Position numbers and translations under genes: made by a program
Source of the DNA: CAWHNT01 sp963830775
GTDB taxonomy: Bacteria; Pseudomonadota; Alphaproteobacteria; Geminicoccales; Geminicoccaceae
Direction: 5' to 3'
DNA: 64,000 nt
Assembly: GCA_963830775.1 (NCBI GenBank)
Contig: CAWHNT010000047.1
Coordinates: forward strand, 124,001 to 188,000
Notes under the pieces: model-generated
Database searches by the model: none
What the model saw: the letters and a program-made list of their open reading frames with translations, nothing else
Told to the model about the DNA's origin: nothing
Shown: positions 36,901-45,864 of the stretch, piece by piece
Layout of the letters: the number at the start of each line of letters is the position of its first letter
How positions within the stretch are numbered: the first letter of the stretch is position 1

Positions 36901-39107
36901 GCGTCAGCGATCCCGATGCCGATCCGTTCTGGGCTGCGCACAAGGCGGACCTCGAGGCCCGGCGTCCCTTCCGCGACCTCGTCTATTCGTTCAAGGACCG
37001 TGCCGGCCGTGATTGCTGGATGACGGTCAGCGGCAGGCCGGCCTTCGGACAGGACGGCCAGTTCGTCGGCTATTTCGGTACCGCGCGGGACGTGACTGCC
37101 GTCCGCCTCGCGGAAGCCCAGCGCGCGCGTCAGCATGACTGCCTTGATCTTGCATGCGAGCTTGCCCGCTTGGCCTACTGGGAGGTCGACTACGAGCATG
37201 GTGCGGTCGAGTGGTCGAGCCGACTCTATGACATCGCCGGCCGGGATCCTGCCAGCTTCAGGCCCGACCTCCGCAGCCGTTTCGAGATCTTTCATCCTGA
37301 CGACCGGGCCCGGTGCGCCGAGGTGGTGCAGACGGCGGTAGCGCAGCGGCGCCCATTTGACGTGCGGGGCCGGATCGTCCGGCCGGACGGAACGATCGTT
37401 CACGTCATCAGCCGGGGGCGGGCACGCACGGACCGGGATGGCCGCGTCCGGCGCTATTTCGGCTTCATGCAGGACGTCACCGACCAGGCTCAGGCGGAAC
37501 TGGCACTCCAGGCGCGAAGCCGCGAGAACGAGCTTTATCGCACGATGATCGATGCCCTGCCGGACTTCATCTACGCCAAGGACCGGGCCGGTCGTTATCT
37601 CGCCGCTAACGCAGCCACGGCCCGTCTGATGCGCGCCGGCTCCGTGGCGGAGGTGATCGGGCAGACCGACCACGAGTTCTATCCGGTCGAGCTCGCCGAT
37701 CCGTGGAAGGCCGACGAGGACGCCTTCTTCGAGCGGGGTGGCGACCTTGTCATTCTGGAGCAGCCCTGCCTGCGGATGGATGGACAGCCGGGCTGGCACT
37801 GCTCGCTGATGACCCCGCTGCGCGACCGGCACGGCAACGTGGACGGGTTCGTCGGGCATAGCCGCGACATCACCGAGCAGAAGCACGCGGCCGAGGAGAT
37901 CCGGCGCCTCAAGGCCGAGGCCGAGCAGGCGCGCGATCTCCTGCACATGGCGACTGGCGTGATGACCGAGGGCTTTGCCCTGTTCGACCCGGAGGACCGG
38001 CTGGCCCACGCCAACGAGGCATTCGCCAGCTTCTACGACCGGCCGGCCGAGGCGCTGGTCGGGATGCGGTTCGAGGATCTGCAGCGGGTTCCCTGGCACA
38101 GCGAGGGCCTGGAGCTCAAGGACCACGCGTTCGAGACCTGGCTGCGCACCCGGTTGGAGTGGCACGCCCGGGCCGACGGCTCGCCGGTCGAGGTATGGTT
38201 TCGTGGCAAGGCCTTCCTGGTCCGTGAGCAGAGGATGCCGAATGGCTGGATCGTGCTGCTGCGCGCGCATGTCACGCATCTGAAACAGGTCGAGCAGGAG
38301 CTGCGGCGGCTCGCCACCACGGATACGCTGACCGGAGCCTTCAACCGCCGCTACTTCGTTGAGGACGGCGCTCGGCTGCTAGCTCATTGCCGGCAGGGCG
38401 GGGAGCCGGTGGCCCTGCTGCTGCTCGACATCGATCACTTCAAGGTGGTCAACGACAGCTGGGGCCATGCGGCCGGGGACGAGGCCCTGCGCCGGGTCTG
38501 CGAAGCATGTCAGCAGCGGCTGCGGCCCGGCGACCTGTTCGCGCGCTGGGGCGGGGAGGAGTTCATCCTGCTCCTGCCCGGTGCCACGCAGGAGGACGCT
38601 CTGGCGGTTGCGGAGCGACTCCGCGCCGGCGTGGCAGCCGTGCAACTGGAGGTCACCAGAGCCGGGTTCGGTGTCACGCTGAGTGTAGGCGTCGCCATCG
38701 GCCGGCCGGAAGATGAGCTGGAGGAACTCACCCGGCGGGCGGATCGGGCGCTCTATGCGGCCAAGGCATCCGGTCGCGACCGGGTTGTGCTTGCCGGCCG
38801 GGAAGTGGGCCGGGCCATGCAGGTGGCCGGATCAGAAGGTGGAGGTCACGCCGCCGTCGACCGCCAGGATCTGCCCGGTGACGTAGCGGGCATCCTCGCT
38901 GCAGAGGAAGAATGCCGGGCCGGCCACATCCTCCGGGGTGCCGGCGCGTCCGAGCAGGATGCGGCCGTGCCGGAGGTAGATGTCCTTGAACCAGGTGGTA
39001 TCGTGCTCGTGGCCGCTGCCGTCGGGGAGATGGGCCATGCGGGTGTCGATGAAGCCGGGGGCCAGGGCGTTGACCGTGATCCCGCGTGGGCCGAGATCGG
39101 CCGCTAG
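33965..39107 (+). pseudogene. EAL - multi-PAS - GGDEF cyclic-di-GMP protein, one frameshift
   Basis: A very large protein, about 1,700 residues after removing one base near 34665. Order: unassigned N-terminal part (33965-34660), EAL domain (about 34770-35540), about seven PAS domains (about 35600-38290), GGDEF (about 38300-38790). EAL looks active: EVLLRW, ITERAVLD, DDFGTGYSSLAYL, AEGVET and VQGFLF. GGDEF has RWGGEEF and the I-site RPGD five residues before it. This is the reverse of the usual GGDEF-EAL order. The region past 38800 runs antisense into the SDR gene and may be an artefact of a lost stop. Confidence 0.85.
35967..37118 (+). repeat. Three tandem PAS units of exactly 384 nt
   Basis: Units begin at 35967, 36351 and 36735, each starting RLAQSEQRLRE or RLAESEQRLRA and each 128 codons long. 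Units 1 and 2 share a run of about 40 identical bases around gagcagcgtctgcgcgaggt and nearly identical first 26 residues (DWLWETDEQ); unit 3 is more diverged. This indicates recent tandem duplication of units 1 and 2 and an older one of unit 3. Confidence 0.8.
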
Positions 39108-39617
39108 CGCCCGGGTGAAGTTGATGAGCCCGCCTTTTGCCGTGGCGTAAGGGATGGAACAGCGCTGGCCCCGAAGACCCATGATCGAGCCGATGTTGAG
39201 GATCCGGCCCCAGCCCGAGGTCATGATCGGGAGCAGCGCCAGCGTGCAGCTTACCGCACCGCCAAGGTTGACGCGGAGGACCTCCTCGAGCCGGGCGAGG
39301 GTCAGGCGCTCGATCCCGGTCATGTCCAGGATAGCGGCGTTGTTGACCAGGATGTGCAGGGCCCCGAACCGGTCTCTGGCCATGCCCGCCAGCTGCTCGA
39401 CCGAGGCCGGATCGGCGATGTCGACGTGGGTTGCGACGGCAGCCAGGCCCGCCCGGCGGAGCTGGTCCGCCTCCGCTTCCGCTGGATCGGTGTCGATGTC
39501 GGCGAGCACCACCGCAGCACCCTCGCGTGCCAGGCGGGTGGCGATGGCAAGGCCGATCCCACGCGCGGCCCCGGTCACGATCGCGGCTCTGCCGGCCAGT
39601 CGTCGCGGGCTGTCCAT
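38832..39617 (-). CDS. Short-chain dehydrogenase/reductase
   Basis: 261 residues from ATG 39617 (AGCGGAG six bases ahead; ATG 39623 is possible). NAD-binding motif VTGAARGIGLAIA, Asp in LADIDTD suggests NAD, NNAAILD, and catalytic Tyr/Lys in YATAKGG. The substrate is unknown. Its 3' end overlaps antisense with the C-terminal tail of the large EAL-GGDEF frame by about 275 nt. Confidence 0.88.
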   Translation of the reverse strand: MDSPRRLAGRAAIVTGAARGIGLAIATRLAREGAAVVLADIDTDPAEAEADQLRRAGLAAVATHVDIADPASVEQLAGMARDRFGALHILVNNAAILDMTGIERLTLARLEEVLRVNLGGAVSCTLALLPIMTSGWGRILNIGSIMGLRGQRCSIPYATAKGGLINFTRALAADLGPRGITVNALAPGFIDTRMAHLPDGSGHEHDTTWFKDIYLRHGRILLGRAGTPEDVAGPAFFLCSEDARYVTGQILAVDGGVTSTF

Positions 39618-39728
39618 CCGCATCTCCGCTTCGCTGCCCGATGGAGCCTGCGGTCGGCGTCTCGTCCTGTCGAGCCTGTTGTGGCAGCGCACGGTGCGCT
39701 CTCCGCGCCGATCCGTGAGGTACTTCGC

Positions 39729-40388
39729 TTGAGCCCGATCCGCCTCGTCGTGTTCGACTGCGACGGTACCCTGGTCGACAGCCAGGCGGTGATCGTGGCC
39801 TGTATGCGGCAAGCGTTCGAGCGGCAGGGGCTCGAGCCGCCGGAGGCGCAGGCGGTGCAGCGCGTGGTCGGGCTCTCGCTCACGACGGCCGTGCTGCAGC
39901 TGATGCCTGTGCCCGACACCCAGGCAGCCGAGCGCCTGGCCGACGGCTACCGCGCTGCCTTCCTGGACCGGCGCTGCCGGCCCGATCATGACGAGCCCCT
40001 GTTCCCCGGCACCATCGAACTGCTCCAGGCACTTGAAGCTCGCGGCCTGCTCATGGGGGTTGCCACCGGCAAGGCGATGCGCGGCCTGCGGCACGTGCTG
40101 GCCCGGCATGGCATCGAGCGCTATTTCATCACGCTGCAGACGGCCGACCTGCACCCGAGCAAGCCTCATCCCGCCATGCTCGAGGCGGCCATGCGCGAGA
40201 CCGGTGCCGCACCCGAGGAGACCATGCTGGTCGGCGACACGACCTTCGACGTGCTGATGGCGAAGGCGGCCGGTGCCGTGCCGGTCGGAGTCGCCTGGGG
40301 CAACCATCCGGAAGCCGAGCTCCGTGCTGCCGGCGCCCGGCACATGTTGGCCCGGTTCGACCAGCTTCTGGACCTGCTGCCCGCGTGA
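39729..40388 (+). CDS. HAD-family hydrolase, subfamily IA
   Basis: 219 residues from TTG 39729. The HAD motifs are complete: VVFDCDGTLVDS, then MGVATGKAM, and VGDTTFDVLMAKAAG. Probably a small-molecule phosphatase (phosphoglycolate phosphatase-like). In many alphaproteobacteria this gene stands between rluC and the ATP12 gene; here it overlaps the ATP12 start by 4 nt, but rluC is 15 kb away. Confidence 0.88.
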   Translation: MSPIRLVVFDCDGTLVDSQAVIVACMRQAFERQGLEPPEAQAVQRVVGLSLTTAVLQLMPVPDTQAAERLADGYRAAFLDRRCRPDHDEPLFPGTIELLQALEARGLLMGVATGKAMRGLRHVLARHGIERYFITLQTADLHPSKPHPAMLEAAMRETGAAPEETMLVGDTTFDVLMAKAAGAVPVGVAWGNHPEAELRAAGARHMLARFDQLLDLLPA

Positions 40389-41080
40389 AGCGCTTCTATC
40401 GGACCGTCGATACCGTTCCGGAGGGGGTGGGCTACGTGGTGCGCCTGGATGAGCGCCCGGTGCGCACGCCGGCCCGCCATGTGCTGACGCTCCCGACCGC
40501 GGCGCTGGCCGAGGCGGTGGCCCAGGAGTGGCGTGGACAGAGCGAGGAGATCGTGCCTGCCGCCATGCCGCTGACCCGGCTCGCCACGACCACCCTCGAC
40601 CTGATGCCGGGACGGCGCGGGGACGCGGTTGACGAGGCCGCCGGCTATGCCGGCACCGACCTCCTCTGCTACCGGGCTGCCGATCCGCGGACCCTGGTTG
40701 AACGCCAGGAGGCCGCGTGGCAGCCCTGGCTCGACTGGGCGCAGCGCCAGCACGATGCAACGCTGGTCGTCGCCCACACCATCGATCCCCTGCAGCAGCC
40801 CGCGACGGCACTCCTGGCACTGCGTCGGGCGGTCGAGCGGCTCGACGACTGGCGCCTGGTCGGCCTGCACACGGCGGCCACGCTCACGGGCTCGCTCGTC
40901 CTGGCCCTGGCGCTGGAGGAGGGCCTCATCGACGCCGGCCGTCTGTTCGAGACCGCTCTCCTGGACGAGCTCTACGAAATCGAGCGTTGGGGCGAGGAGC
41001 CACAGCAGCGCCAGCGGCACGCCAATCTGCGCCGTGATCTCGAGGCCGCCGAGCGGTTCCTGAGACTGCTGCCATGCTGA
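40385..41080 (+). CDS. ATP12 family F1-ATPase assembly chaperone
   Basis: 231 residues from GTG 40385 (GTGA overlap with the HAD gene). It begins MKRFYRTVDTVPEGVGYVVR and has LDERPVRTPARH, AVAQEWRGQSEEI, and ELYEIERWGEEPQQRQRH, all signatures of ATP12, which binds the alpha subunit during F1 assembly. Alphaproteobacteria are the bacterial holders of this gene, inherited also by mitochondria. Confidence 0.92.
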   Translation: MKRFYRTVDTVPEGVGYVVRLDERPVRTPARHVLTLPTAALAEAVAQEWRGQSEEIVPAAMPLTRLATTTLDLMPGRRGDAVDEAAGYAGTDLLCYRAADPRTLVERQEAAWQPWLDWAQRQHDATLVVAHTIDPLQQPATALLALRRAVERLDDWRLVGLHTAATLTGSLVLALALEEGLIDAGRLFETALLDELYEIERWGEEPQQRQRHANLRRDLEAAERFLRLLPC

Positions 41081-41169
41081 CTGCCGACAGCACCGGCGCT
41101 CCCTAGGAGAGCCCGTAATCGCTGCCCGCGGCGGCAGCTGCAAAGGTGCTGCCTCCGGTCACCGAGCGC

Positions 41170-41382
41170 CTAGGGAAGGTCGTGCTCACACGCCGTCGCG
41201 GCCAGCAGCCCCTCGACCACCGGTGCTGGGGTGACCGTTGCGAGGGCTCGACGCTTCCGATCGTCGCCCGCACTCTGGAAGGACGGAAGTCCTTGGAGCT
41301 GAGCAGAAGCCAGTCCACGCGCGGCGACCGTGCCAAGCCCTGATCGGCGCCACTGTCGCAATGTCCGACAGCACCGCATCAT
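41170..41382 (-). pseudogene. Possible VapC-like remnant
   Basis: The minus-strand frame contains ATVTPAPVVEGLLAATACEH before a stop, resembling the C-terminal PVVDGLLAATALEHDL segment of PIN toxins. No start region or acidic N-terminus is seen. The 340-bp gap 41081-41421 otherwise shows no gene; it also holds the promoter of pccB. Confidence 0.3.
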
Positions 41383-41421
41383 GCTAGCTCACGCCGCAGC
41401 TGGGCAGGAGGATCGGGCATC

Positions 41422-42954
41422 GTGCAGGAGATCATCGAGCGGCTGGAGGAGAAGCGGCAGGGGGCGCGGCTTGGCGGCGGCGCCAAGCGGATCAAGGCGC
41501 AGCATGCGCGCGGCAAGCTCAGCGCCCGCGAGCGGCTGGAACTGCTGCTCGATCCCGGCTCGCTCGAAGAGACCGACATGTTCGTCGAGCATCGCTGCTC
41601 CGACTTCGGCATGACCGAGCAGCGGATCCCGGGTGACGGCGTGGTGACCGGGCACGGGACCATCAACGGCCGGCTGGTCTTCGTCTTCTCGCAGGACTTC
41701 ACCGTCTTCGGCGGCTCGCTGTCGGAGGCGCATGCGGAGAAGATCTGCAAGGTCATGGACCGGGCGGTGAAGGTCGGAGCGCCCGTCATCGGCCTCAACG
41801 ATTCCGGCGGAGCCCGCATCCAGGAGGGCGTGGCCTCGCTTGCCGGCTATGCCGATGTGTTCCTGCGCAACGTCATGGCCTCGGGCGTGGTGCCGCAGCT
41901 CTCGGTCATCATGGGTCCCTGCGCCGGCGGTGCGGTCTACAGCCCGGCCATGACCGACTTCATCTTCATGGTCCGCGACAGCTCCTACATGTTCGTGACC
42001 GGGCCCGAGGTGGCGCGCACGGTGACCAACGAGGTGGTGACGGCCGAGGAATTGGGTGGTGCCTCGACCCACACCCAGCGCTCCGGCGTGGCCGACCTCG
42101 CCTACGACAACGATGTCCAGGCCCTGCACGAGGTCCGCCGCTTCGTCGACTTCCTGCCGCTGAACAACCGCGAGCAGCCGCCCGTCCGGCCGACCGAGGA
42201 TTCGGCCAACCGGGACGACTTCTCGCTCGACACGCTGGTGCCGGCCAACCCGAACAAGCCGTACGACATGCGCGAGCTGATCTCGAAGGTCGCCGACGAG
42301 GGCGACTTCTTCGAGATCCAGCCGGACTATGCCAGGAACATCATCATCGGCCTCGCCCGGATCGAGGGCTCCACGGTCGGCGTGGTCGCGAACCAGCCCA
42401 TGATCCTGGCCGGCTGCCTCGACATCGACAGCTCGCGCAAGGCGGCCCGTTTCGTCCGCTTCTGCGACTGCTTCAACATCCCGATCCTGACCTTCGTCGA
42501 CGTGCCGGGCTTCCTGCCGGGAACGGCCCAGGAATATGGCGGCATCATCAAGCATGGGGCGAAGCTGCTCTACGCCTTCGCCGAGGCCACCGTGCCCAAG
42601 GTCACCGTCATCACCCGCAAGGCCTATGGCGGTGCCTACGACGTCATGAGCAGCAAGCATCTCCGCGGCGACGTGAACTATGCCTGGCCCACGGCCGAGA
42701 TCGCGGTCATGGGTCCCAAGGGTGCCGTCGAGATCATCTTCCGCTCGGATATCGGCAACGCCTTGCAGATCGAAGCCCGCACCCAGGAATACCGCGAGCG
42801 CTTCGCCAACCCTTTCGTCGCCGCCAATCGCGGCTTCATCGACGACGTCATCATGCCGCACGGCACGCGGCGCCGCGTGGCCCAGTCACTCAGGTGGCTG
42901 AGAAACAAGAAGCTGGAGAACCCGTGGAAGAAGCACGGTAACATACCGCTGTAG
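41422..42954 (+). CDS. pccB: Propionyl-CoA carboxylase beta subunit (carboxyltransferase)
   Basis: 510 residues from GTG 41422. Acyl-CoA carboxyltransferase motifs: KLSARERLELLLDPGSLEET, GDGVVTGHGTINGRLV, DSGGARIQEGV and GPCAGGAVYSPA (oxyanion and CoA sites). It joins biotin-linked carboxylate to propionyl-CoA to form methylmalonyl-CoA. The alpha subunit is not in this window; it is usually close by in other genomes. Length agrees with PccB. Confidence 0.95.
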   Translation: MQEIIERLEEKRQGARLGGGAKRIKAQHARGKLSARERLELLLDPGSLEETDMFVEHRCSDFGMTEQRIPGDGVVTGHGTINGRLVFVFSQDFTVFGGSLSEAHAEKICKVMDRAVKVGAPVIGLNDSGGARIQEGVASLAGYADVFLRNVMASGVVPQLSVIMGPCAGGAVYSPAMTDFIFMVRDSSYMFVTGPEVARTVTNEVVTAEELGGASTHTQRSGVADLAYDNDVQALHEVRRFVDFLPLNNREQPPVRPTEDSANRDDFSLDTLVPANPNKPYDMRELISKVADEGDFFEIQPDYARNIIIGLARIEGSTVGVVANQPMILAGCLDIDSSRKAARFVRFCDCFNIPILTFVDVPGFLPGTAQEYGGIIKHGAKLLYAFAEATVPKVTVITRKAYGGAYDVMSSKHLRGDVNYAWPTAEIAVMGPKGAVEIIFRSDIGNALQIEARTQEYRERFANPFVAANRGFIDDVIMPHGTRRRVAQSLRWLRNKKLENPWKKHGNIPL

Positions 42955-42990
42955 CGGCGCGGTCACGTCTGCCGTTCAGAAGCACCGCCC

Positions 42991-43740
42991 TCATGCTTTC
43001 ACGGCAAGGATCAGCAGGAACATCGGGCGCCGGAGCTCGTCCGGGGCGTCGGGGTGTGCGCTGAGCATGGCGTCCGGTGGCTTCGGCTCGGCCAGCCGGG
43101 CGATCTGGAAGCCCGAATCGATCAGGGTGTTGAGGTAGGTGGCGACCGTCCGGTGATGCTTGCGGACATCGTCCGCCAGCCAGCTCGTCTGCCGTGGACC
43201 CTCTTGCTGATAGTGATCGACCGGCCAGTGCAGGCGCCTTCCGTCGGGGCCGTGGCACCAGTCCTGCTCGGCACGGGCGGTGAAGACCGGATGCTCGACC
43301 GAGAGGACGAAGGCTCCGGTCGTGCTCAGGCAATGGTGGACCGCTCGGCAGGCGAGGTCGAAACGTTCGACATAGTGCAGCGCCAGCGAGCTGATCACGA
43401 CGTCGAAGGTGCCGGCCGGGAAGCTGATCTCCTCGATGGCGGCCCGGCGGTAGGCGATGGCGGGATCGGCAGTGAGCTCGCGTGCCCGGGCCAGCATGCG
43501 CGAGGAGAGGTCGACGCCGACCACGGACGCGGCACCCTGCTGCCTGGCGTAGCGGCAGTGCCAGCCGAAGCCGCAGCCGAGGTCGAGCACGCGCCGGGCG
43601 CTGAGATCCGGCAGGAGGGCACGGAAAGCGTGCCACTCCAGGGCCGCGTCGAGCCCGGCCACCGAGCGCGGCATGCTGCTGTAGGCCGCGAAGAACGCCG
43701 GTTCGTCGTACTTGTTCTGCGGTGCCCTGCCGCTGCTCAT
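42991..43740 (-). CDS. SAM-dependent class I methyltransferase
   Basis: 249 residues. Motif I is VLDLGCGFGWHCRYAR near residue 50, with VVGVDLSSRMLARA and VVISSLALHYVER following. Similar to YafE/UbiE-like small-molecule methyltransferases; substrate unknown. It starts overlapping the stop of the upstream SDR gene (ATGA at 43737-43740), so the pair is coupled. Confidence 0.85.
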   Translation of the reverse strand: MSSGRAPQNKYDEPAFFAAYSSMPRSVAGLDAALEWHAFRALLPDLSARRVLDLGCGFGWHCRYARQQGAASVVGVDLSSRMLARARELTADPAIAYRRAAIEEISFPAGTFDVVISSLALHYVERFDLACRAVHHCLSTTGAFVLSVEHPVFTARAEQDWCHGPDGRRLHWPVDHYQQEGPRQTSWLADDVRKHHRTVATYLNTLIDSGFQIARLAEPKPPDAMLSAHPDAPDELRRPMFLLILAVKA

Positions 43741-44495
43741 TCCTTGCTCCGATAGCCCGCGAGCAGCCGGTCGCCCAGGTCCTGTGGCAGGGTGGCGTAA
43801 AGGCGGGCCAGGGCATAGAGGCGCCAGGGGAAGGCGATGCGCGCCCGGCCCTGGGCGAGGCCGCGGGCGATGATGGCGGCCGCCCGCTCTGCGGTCATCA
43901 GGAGCGGCATCGGGAAAGGGTTCCGGGCCGTCATCGGTGTGGCGATGAAGCCCGGGCAGATCACGCTGACGACGACACCCTGCCGCAGGAGCCGGCCGCG
44001 CAGGCCCTCGCCCCAGAGCCGGACGGCGGCCTTGCTGGCGCAGTAGGCAGGTGCCTGTGCCGTGCCGCGGAACGAGGCCAGCGAGCTCATCAGGGCCACC
44101 TGGCCGCGGCCGCGTGCGGTCAATCGCGGGAGCAGGGGCTCGACGGTGTTGAAGGTGCCGTTGACGTTGGTCTCGGTCGTCGCCACGGCATCGGCCCCGG
44201 TCCCCGAGATGCCGGCGTTGGCGACCACCAGGTCGATCGGTGCCGTGGCGTCGGCCACCTCGACCCAGGCGGCACAGCTCGGGCGGTCGCGGACGTCGAG
44301 GGCCGCCGTCGTGACCTTGGCCCCCACGGCCTGGCACGCGGCTGCCACCTGACCGAGCCGCATGCCGTCGCGCCCCTGCAGGCTGAGCCGGACGCCGGGG
44401 GCGGCGTAGAGCAGGGCCAGCGCTGTGCCGATCCCGCTACTCGCACCGGTGATCAGGACGTGGCCGGGCGCTCCCGGTTGGTAGGATTGCGGCAT
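43737..44495 (-). CDS. SDR family oxidoreductase
   Basis: 252 residues. VLITGASSGIGTALAL, VVANAGISGTG and the catalytic YCASKAAV are present. It resembles the DltE-like, membrane-lipid-associated SDR group with C-terminal MTAERAAAIIARGL. It forms a transcription unit with the methyltransferase downstream; the gmk gene diverges from it. Confidence 0.87.
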   Translation of the reverse strand: MPQSYQPGAPGHVLITGASSGIGTALALLYAAPGVRLSLQGRDGMRLGQVAAACQAVGAKVTTAALDVRDRPSCAAWVEVADATAPIDLVVANAGISGTGADAVATTETNVNGTFNTVEPLLPRLTARGRGQVALMSSLASFRGTAQAPAYCASKAAVRLWGEGLRGRLLRQGVVVSVICPGFIATPMTARNPFPMPLLMTAERAAAIIARGLAQGRARIAFPWRLYALARLYATLPQDLGDRLLAGYRSKE

Positions 44496-44539
44496 CGGGC
44501 TATGAACGCCTTGCGTTCGGGCCGAGACGGGGATGGGTG

Positions 44540-45208
44540 ATGTCGCTGTTCCGTGACACGATGCCGGACCCGGTACGCCGCCGCGGGCTCATGCTGGTGG
44601 TCTCCTCGCCATCCGGGGCCGGCAAGACCTCGCTCACCCGCCGCCTGCTCGAGCAGGAGCCCGAGGTCACGCTCTCCATCTCCGTCACCACCCGACCGCG
44701 CCGCCCTTCCGAGACCGACGGCGTCCACTATCACTTCATCAGCGAGGAGCGCTTCGCCGCCATGGTCGCCCGTGGCGAGCTCCTGGAGCATGCCCGGGTC
44801 TACGGCCATTCCTACGGCACCCCGCGCGGCGCAGTCGAGACCGCCCTGGCATCCGGCCGCGACGTCCTGTTCGACATCGACTGGCAGGGGGCCCAGCAGC
44901 TCCGCGGCGCCGCGTCCGAGGACATGGTGGGCGTTTTCATCCTGCCGCCCTCGATCCCGGAGCTGGAGCGCCGCCTGCGCTCTCGGGCCCAGGACAGCGA
45001 GGCCACCGTCCGCTACCGCCTGGCCCAGGTCTCCAACGACGTCACCCACTGGGCCGAGTACGAGTACGTGCTGATCAACCGCGATCTCGAGCAGAGCTGC
45101 GGCGCCCTACGTGCCATCCTCGATGCCGAGCGCCTCCGCCGCCGCCGGCATCCCGCCCTGAATGTCTTCGTGCAGCAGTTTCGCGCCGCAACAGACCAAC
45201 AACCCTGA
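44540..45208 (+). CDS. gmk: Guanylate kinase
   Basis: 222 residues from ATG 44540 (GTG 44537 is possible). P-loop SSPSGAGKTSLTRRL near residue 24, the GMP-binding SVTTRPRRPSETDGVHYHF, and the lid FDIDWQGAQQLR. It converts GMP to GDP with ATP. Essential and usually single copy. An IR (tatagc-N8-gctata) follows the stop at 45210-45229. Confidence 0.97.
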   Translation: MSLFRDTMPDPVRRRGLMLVVSSPSGAGKTSLTRRLLEQEPEVTLSISVTTRPRRPSETDGVHYHFISEERFAAMVARGELLEHARVYGHSYGTPRGAVETALASGRDVLFDIDWQGAQQLRGAASEDMVGVFILPPSIPELERRLRSRAQDSEATVRYRLAQVSNDVTHWAEYEYVLINRDLEQSCGALRAILDAERLRRRRHPALNVFVQQFRAATDQQP

Positions 45209-45402
45209 ATATAGCAGCCTTCAGCTATAGATTATCTCGCGATATTTGTTCCGCCATCTGCACTGATTACATCGATGGTGTCGTTTCTACTTCACTCACC
45301 GCTTCTGTCACACTTCATACATGTTGCGGTGCAGAACGTGTCCGTGCATCATGCGCGAATCACGCCCGTGTGAACGACAATTTTTCAATGGAGGATGAGG
45401 GA
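45209..45402. other. AT-rich intergenic region before bactofilin
   Basis: This 194-bp stretch is clearly less GC-rich than the rest of the window (runs such as gattacatcgatggtgtcg and ttcatacatg). It holds a short hairpin after gmk and presumably the promoter of the bactofilin gene. No clear -35/-10 pair could be chosen. Confidence 0.45.
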
Positions 45403-45858
45403 ATGCTGCGTGCGCGGGACAAGCAATCATCAGCCGCCGCGACGTCCGAGGCTACTCTCCAGGGAGCAGCGCTCTACGGGGAGCCGGCCGGGACCCGCGC
45501 ACCGAGCCAGCAGGAGACCACGGGCAGTCCGCCGGAGTGGCTGACGGTCGGGCCGCAGATCAGCCTCTCGGGCGAGATCGCCGCCTGCGACCGGCTCGTG
45601 GTCCAGGGCAGCGTGCAGGTGACCTTGAAGCGGACCCGCTGCATCGAGGTTGCCGAGAGCGGCAGGTTCACCAGGGGTCGGGCCGAGGTCGACGAGGCCG
45701 AGATCGCCGGAGTCTACGAGGGAGAGCTCACCGTGCGCCGCCGGCTCCTGATCCGGGCCACCGGCCGGGTCGGCGGCACCGTGCGGTACGGCGAGATCGA
45801 GATCGAGCCCGGCGGTCAGCTGACGGGCTCGATCTCAGTGATGGCAGGACCCGGCTGA
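45403..45858 (+). CDS. Bactofilin (polymer-forming cytoskeletal protein)
   Basis: 151 residues from ATG 45403, behind GATGAGGGA (GTG 45370 and ATG 45388 also possible). After a Pro/Ser/Gln-rich N-terminus, the bactofilin beta-helix shows SLSGEIAACDRLVVQGSVQV, then DEAEIAGVYEGELTVRRRLL and GRVGGTVRYGEIEIEPGG. The repeats of about 17-20 residues build the filament. Involved in cell shape or polar structures. Confidence 0.88.
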   Translation: MLRARDKQSSAAATSEATLQGAALYGEPAGTRAPSQQETTGSPPEWLTVGPQISLSGEIAACDRLVVQGSVQVTLKRTRCIEVAESGRFTRGRAEVDEAEIAGVYEGELTVRRRLLIRATGRVGGTVRYGEIEIEPGGQLTGSISVMAGPG

Positions 45859-45864
45859 CCCGGC

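Noticed and set aside
36408..38279. Long open frame on the minus strand opposite the PAS region (623 codons)
   Set aside because: It is the antisense of a well-conserved PAS/GGDEF gene and has no family match; GC-rich DNA often keeps an antisense frame open.
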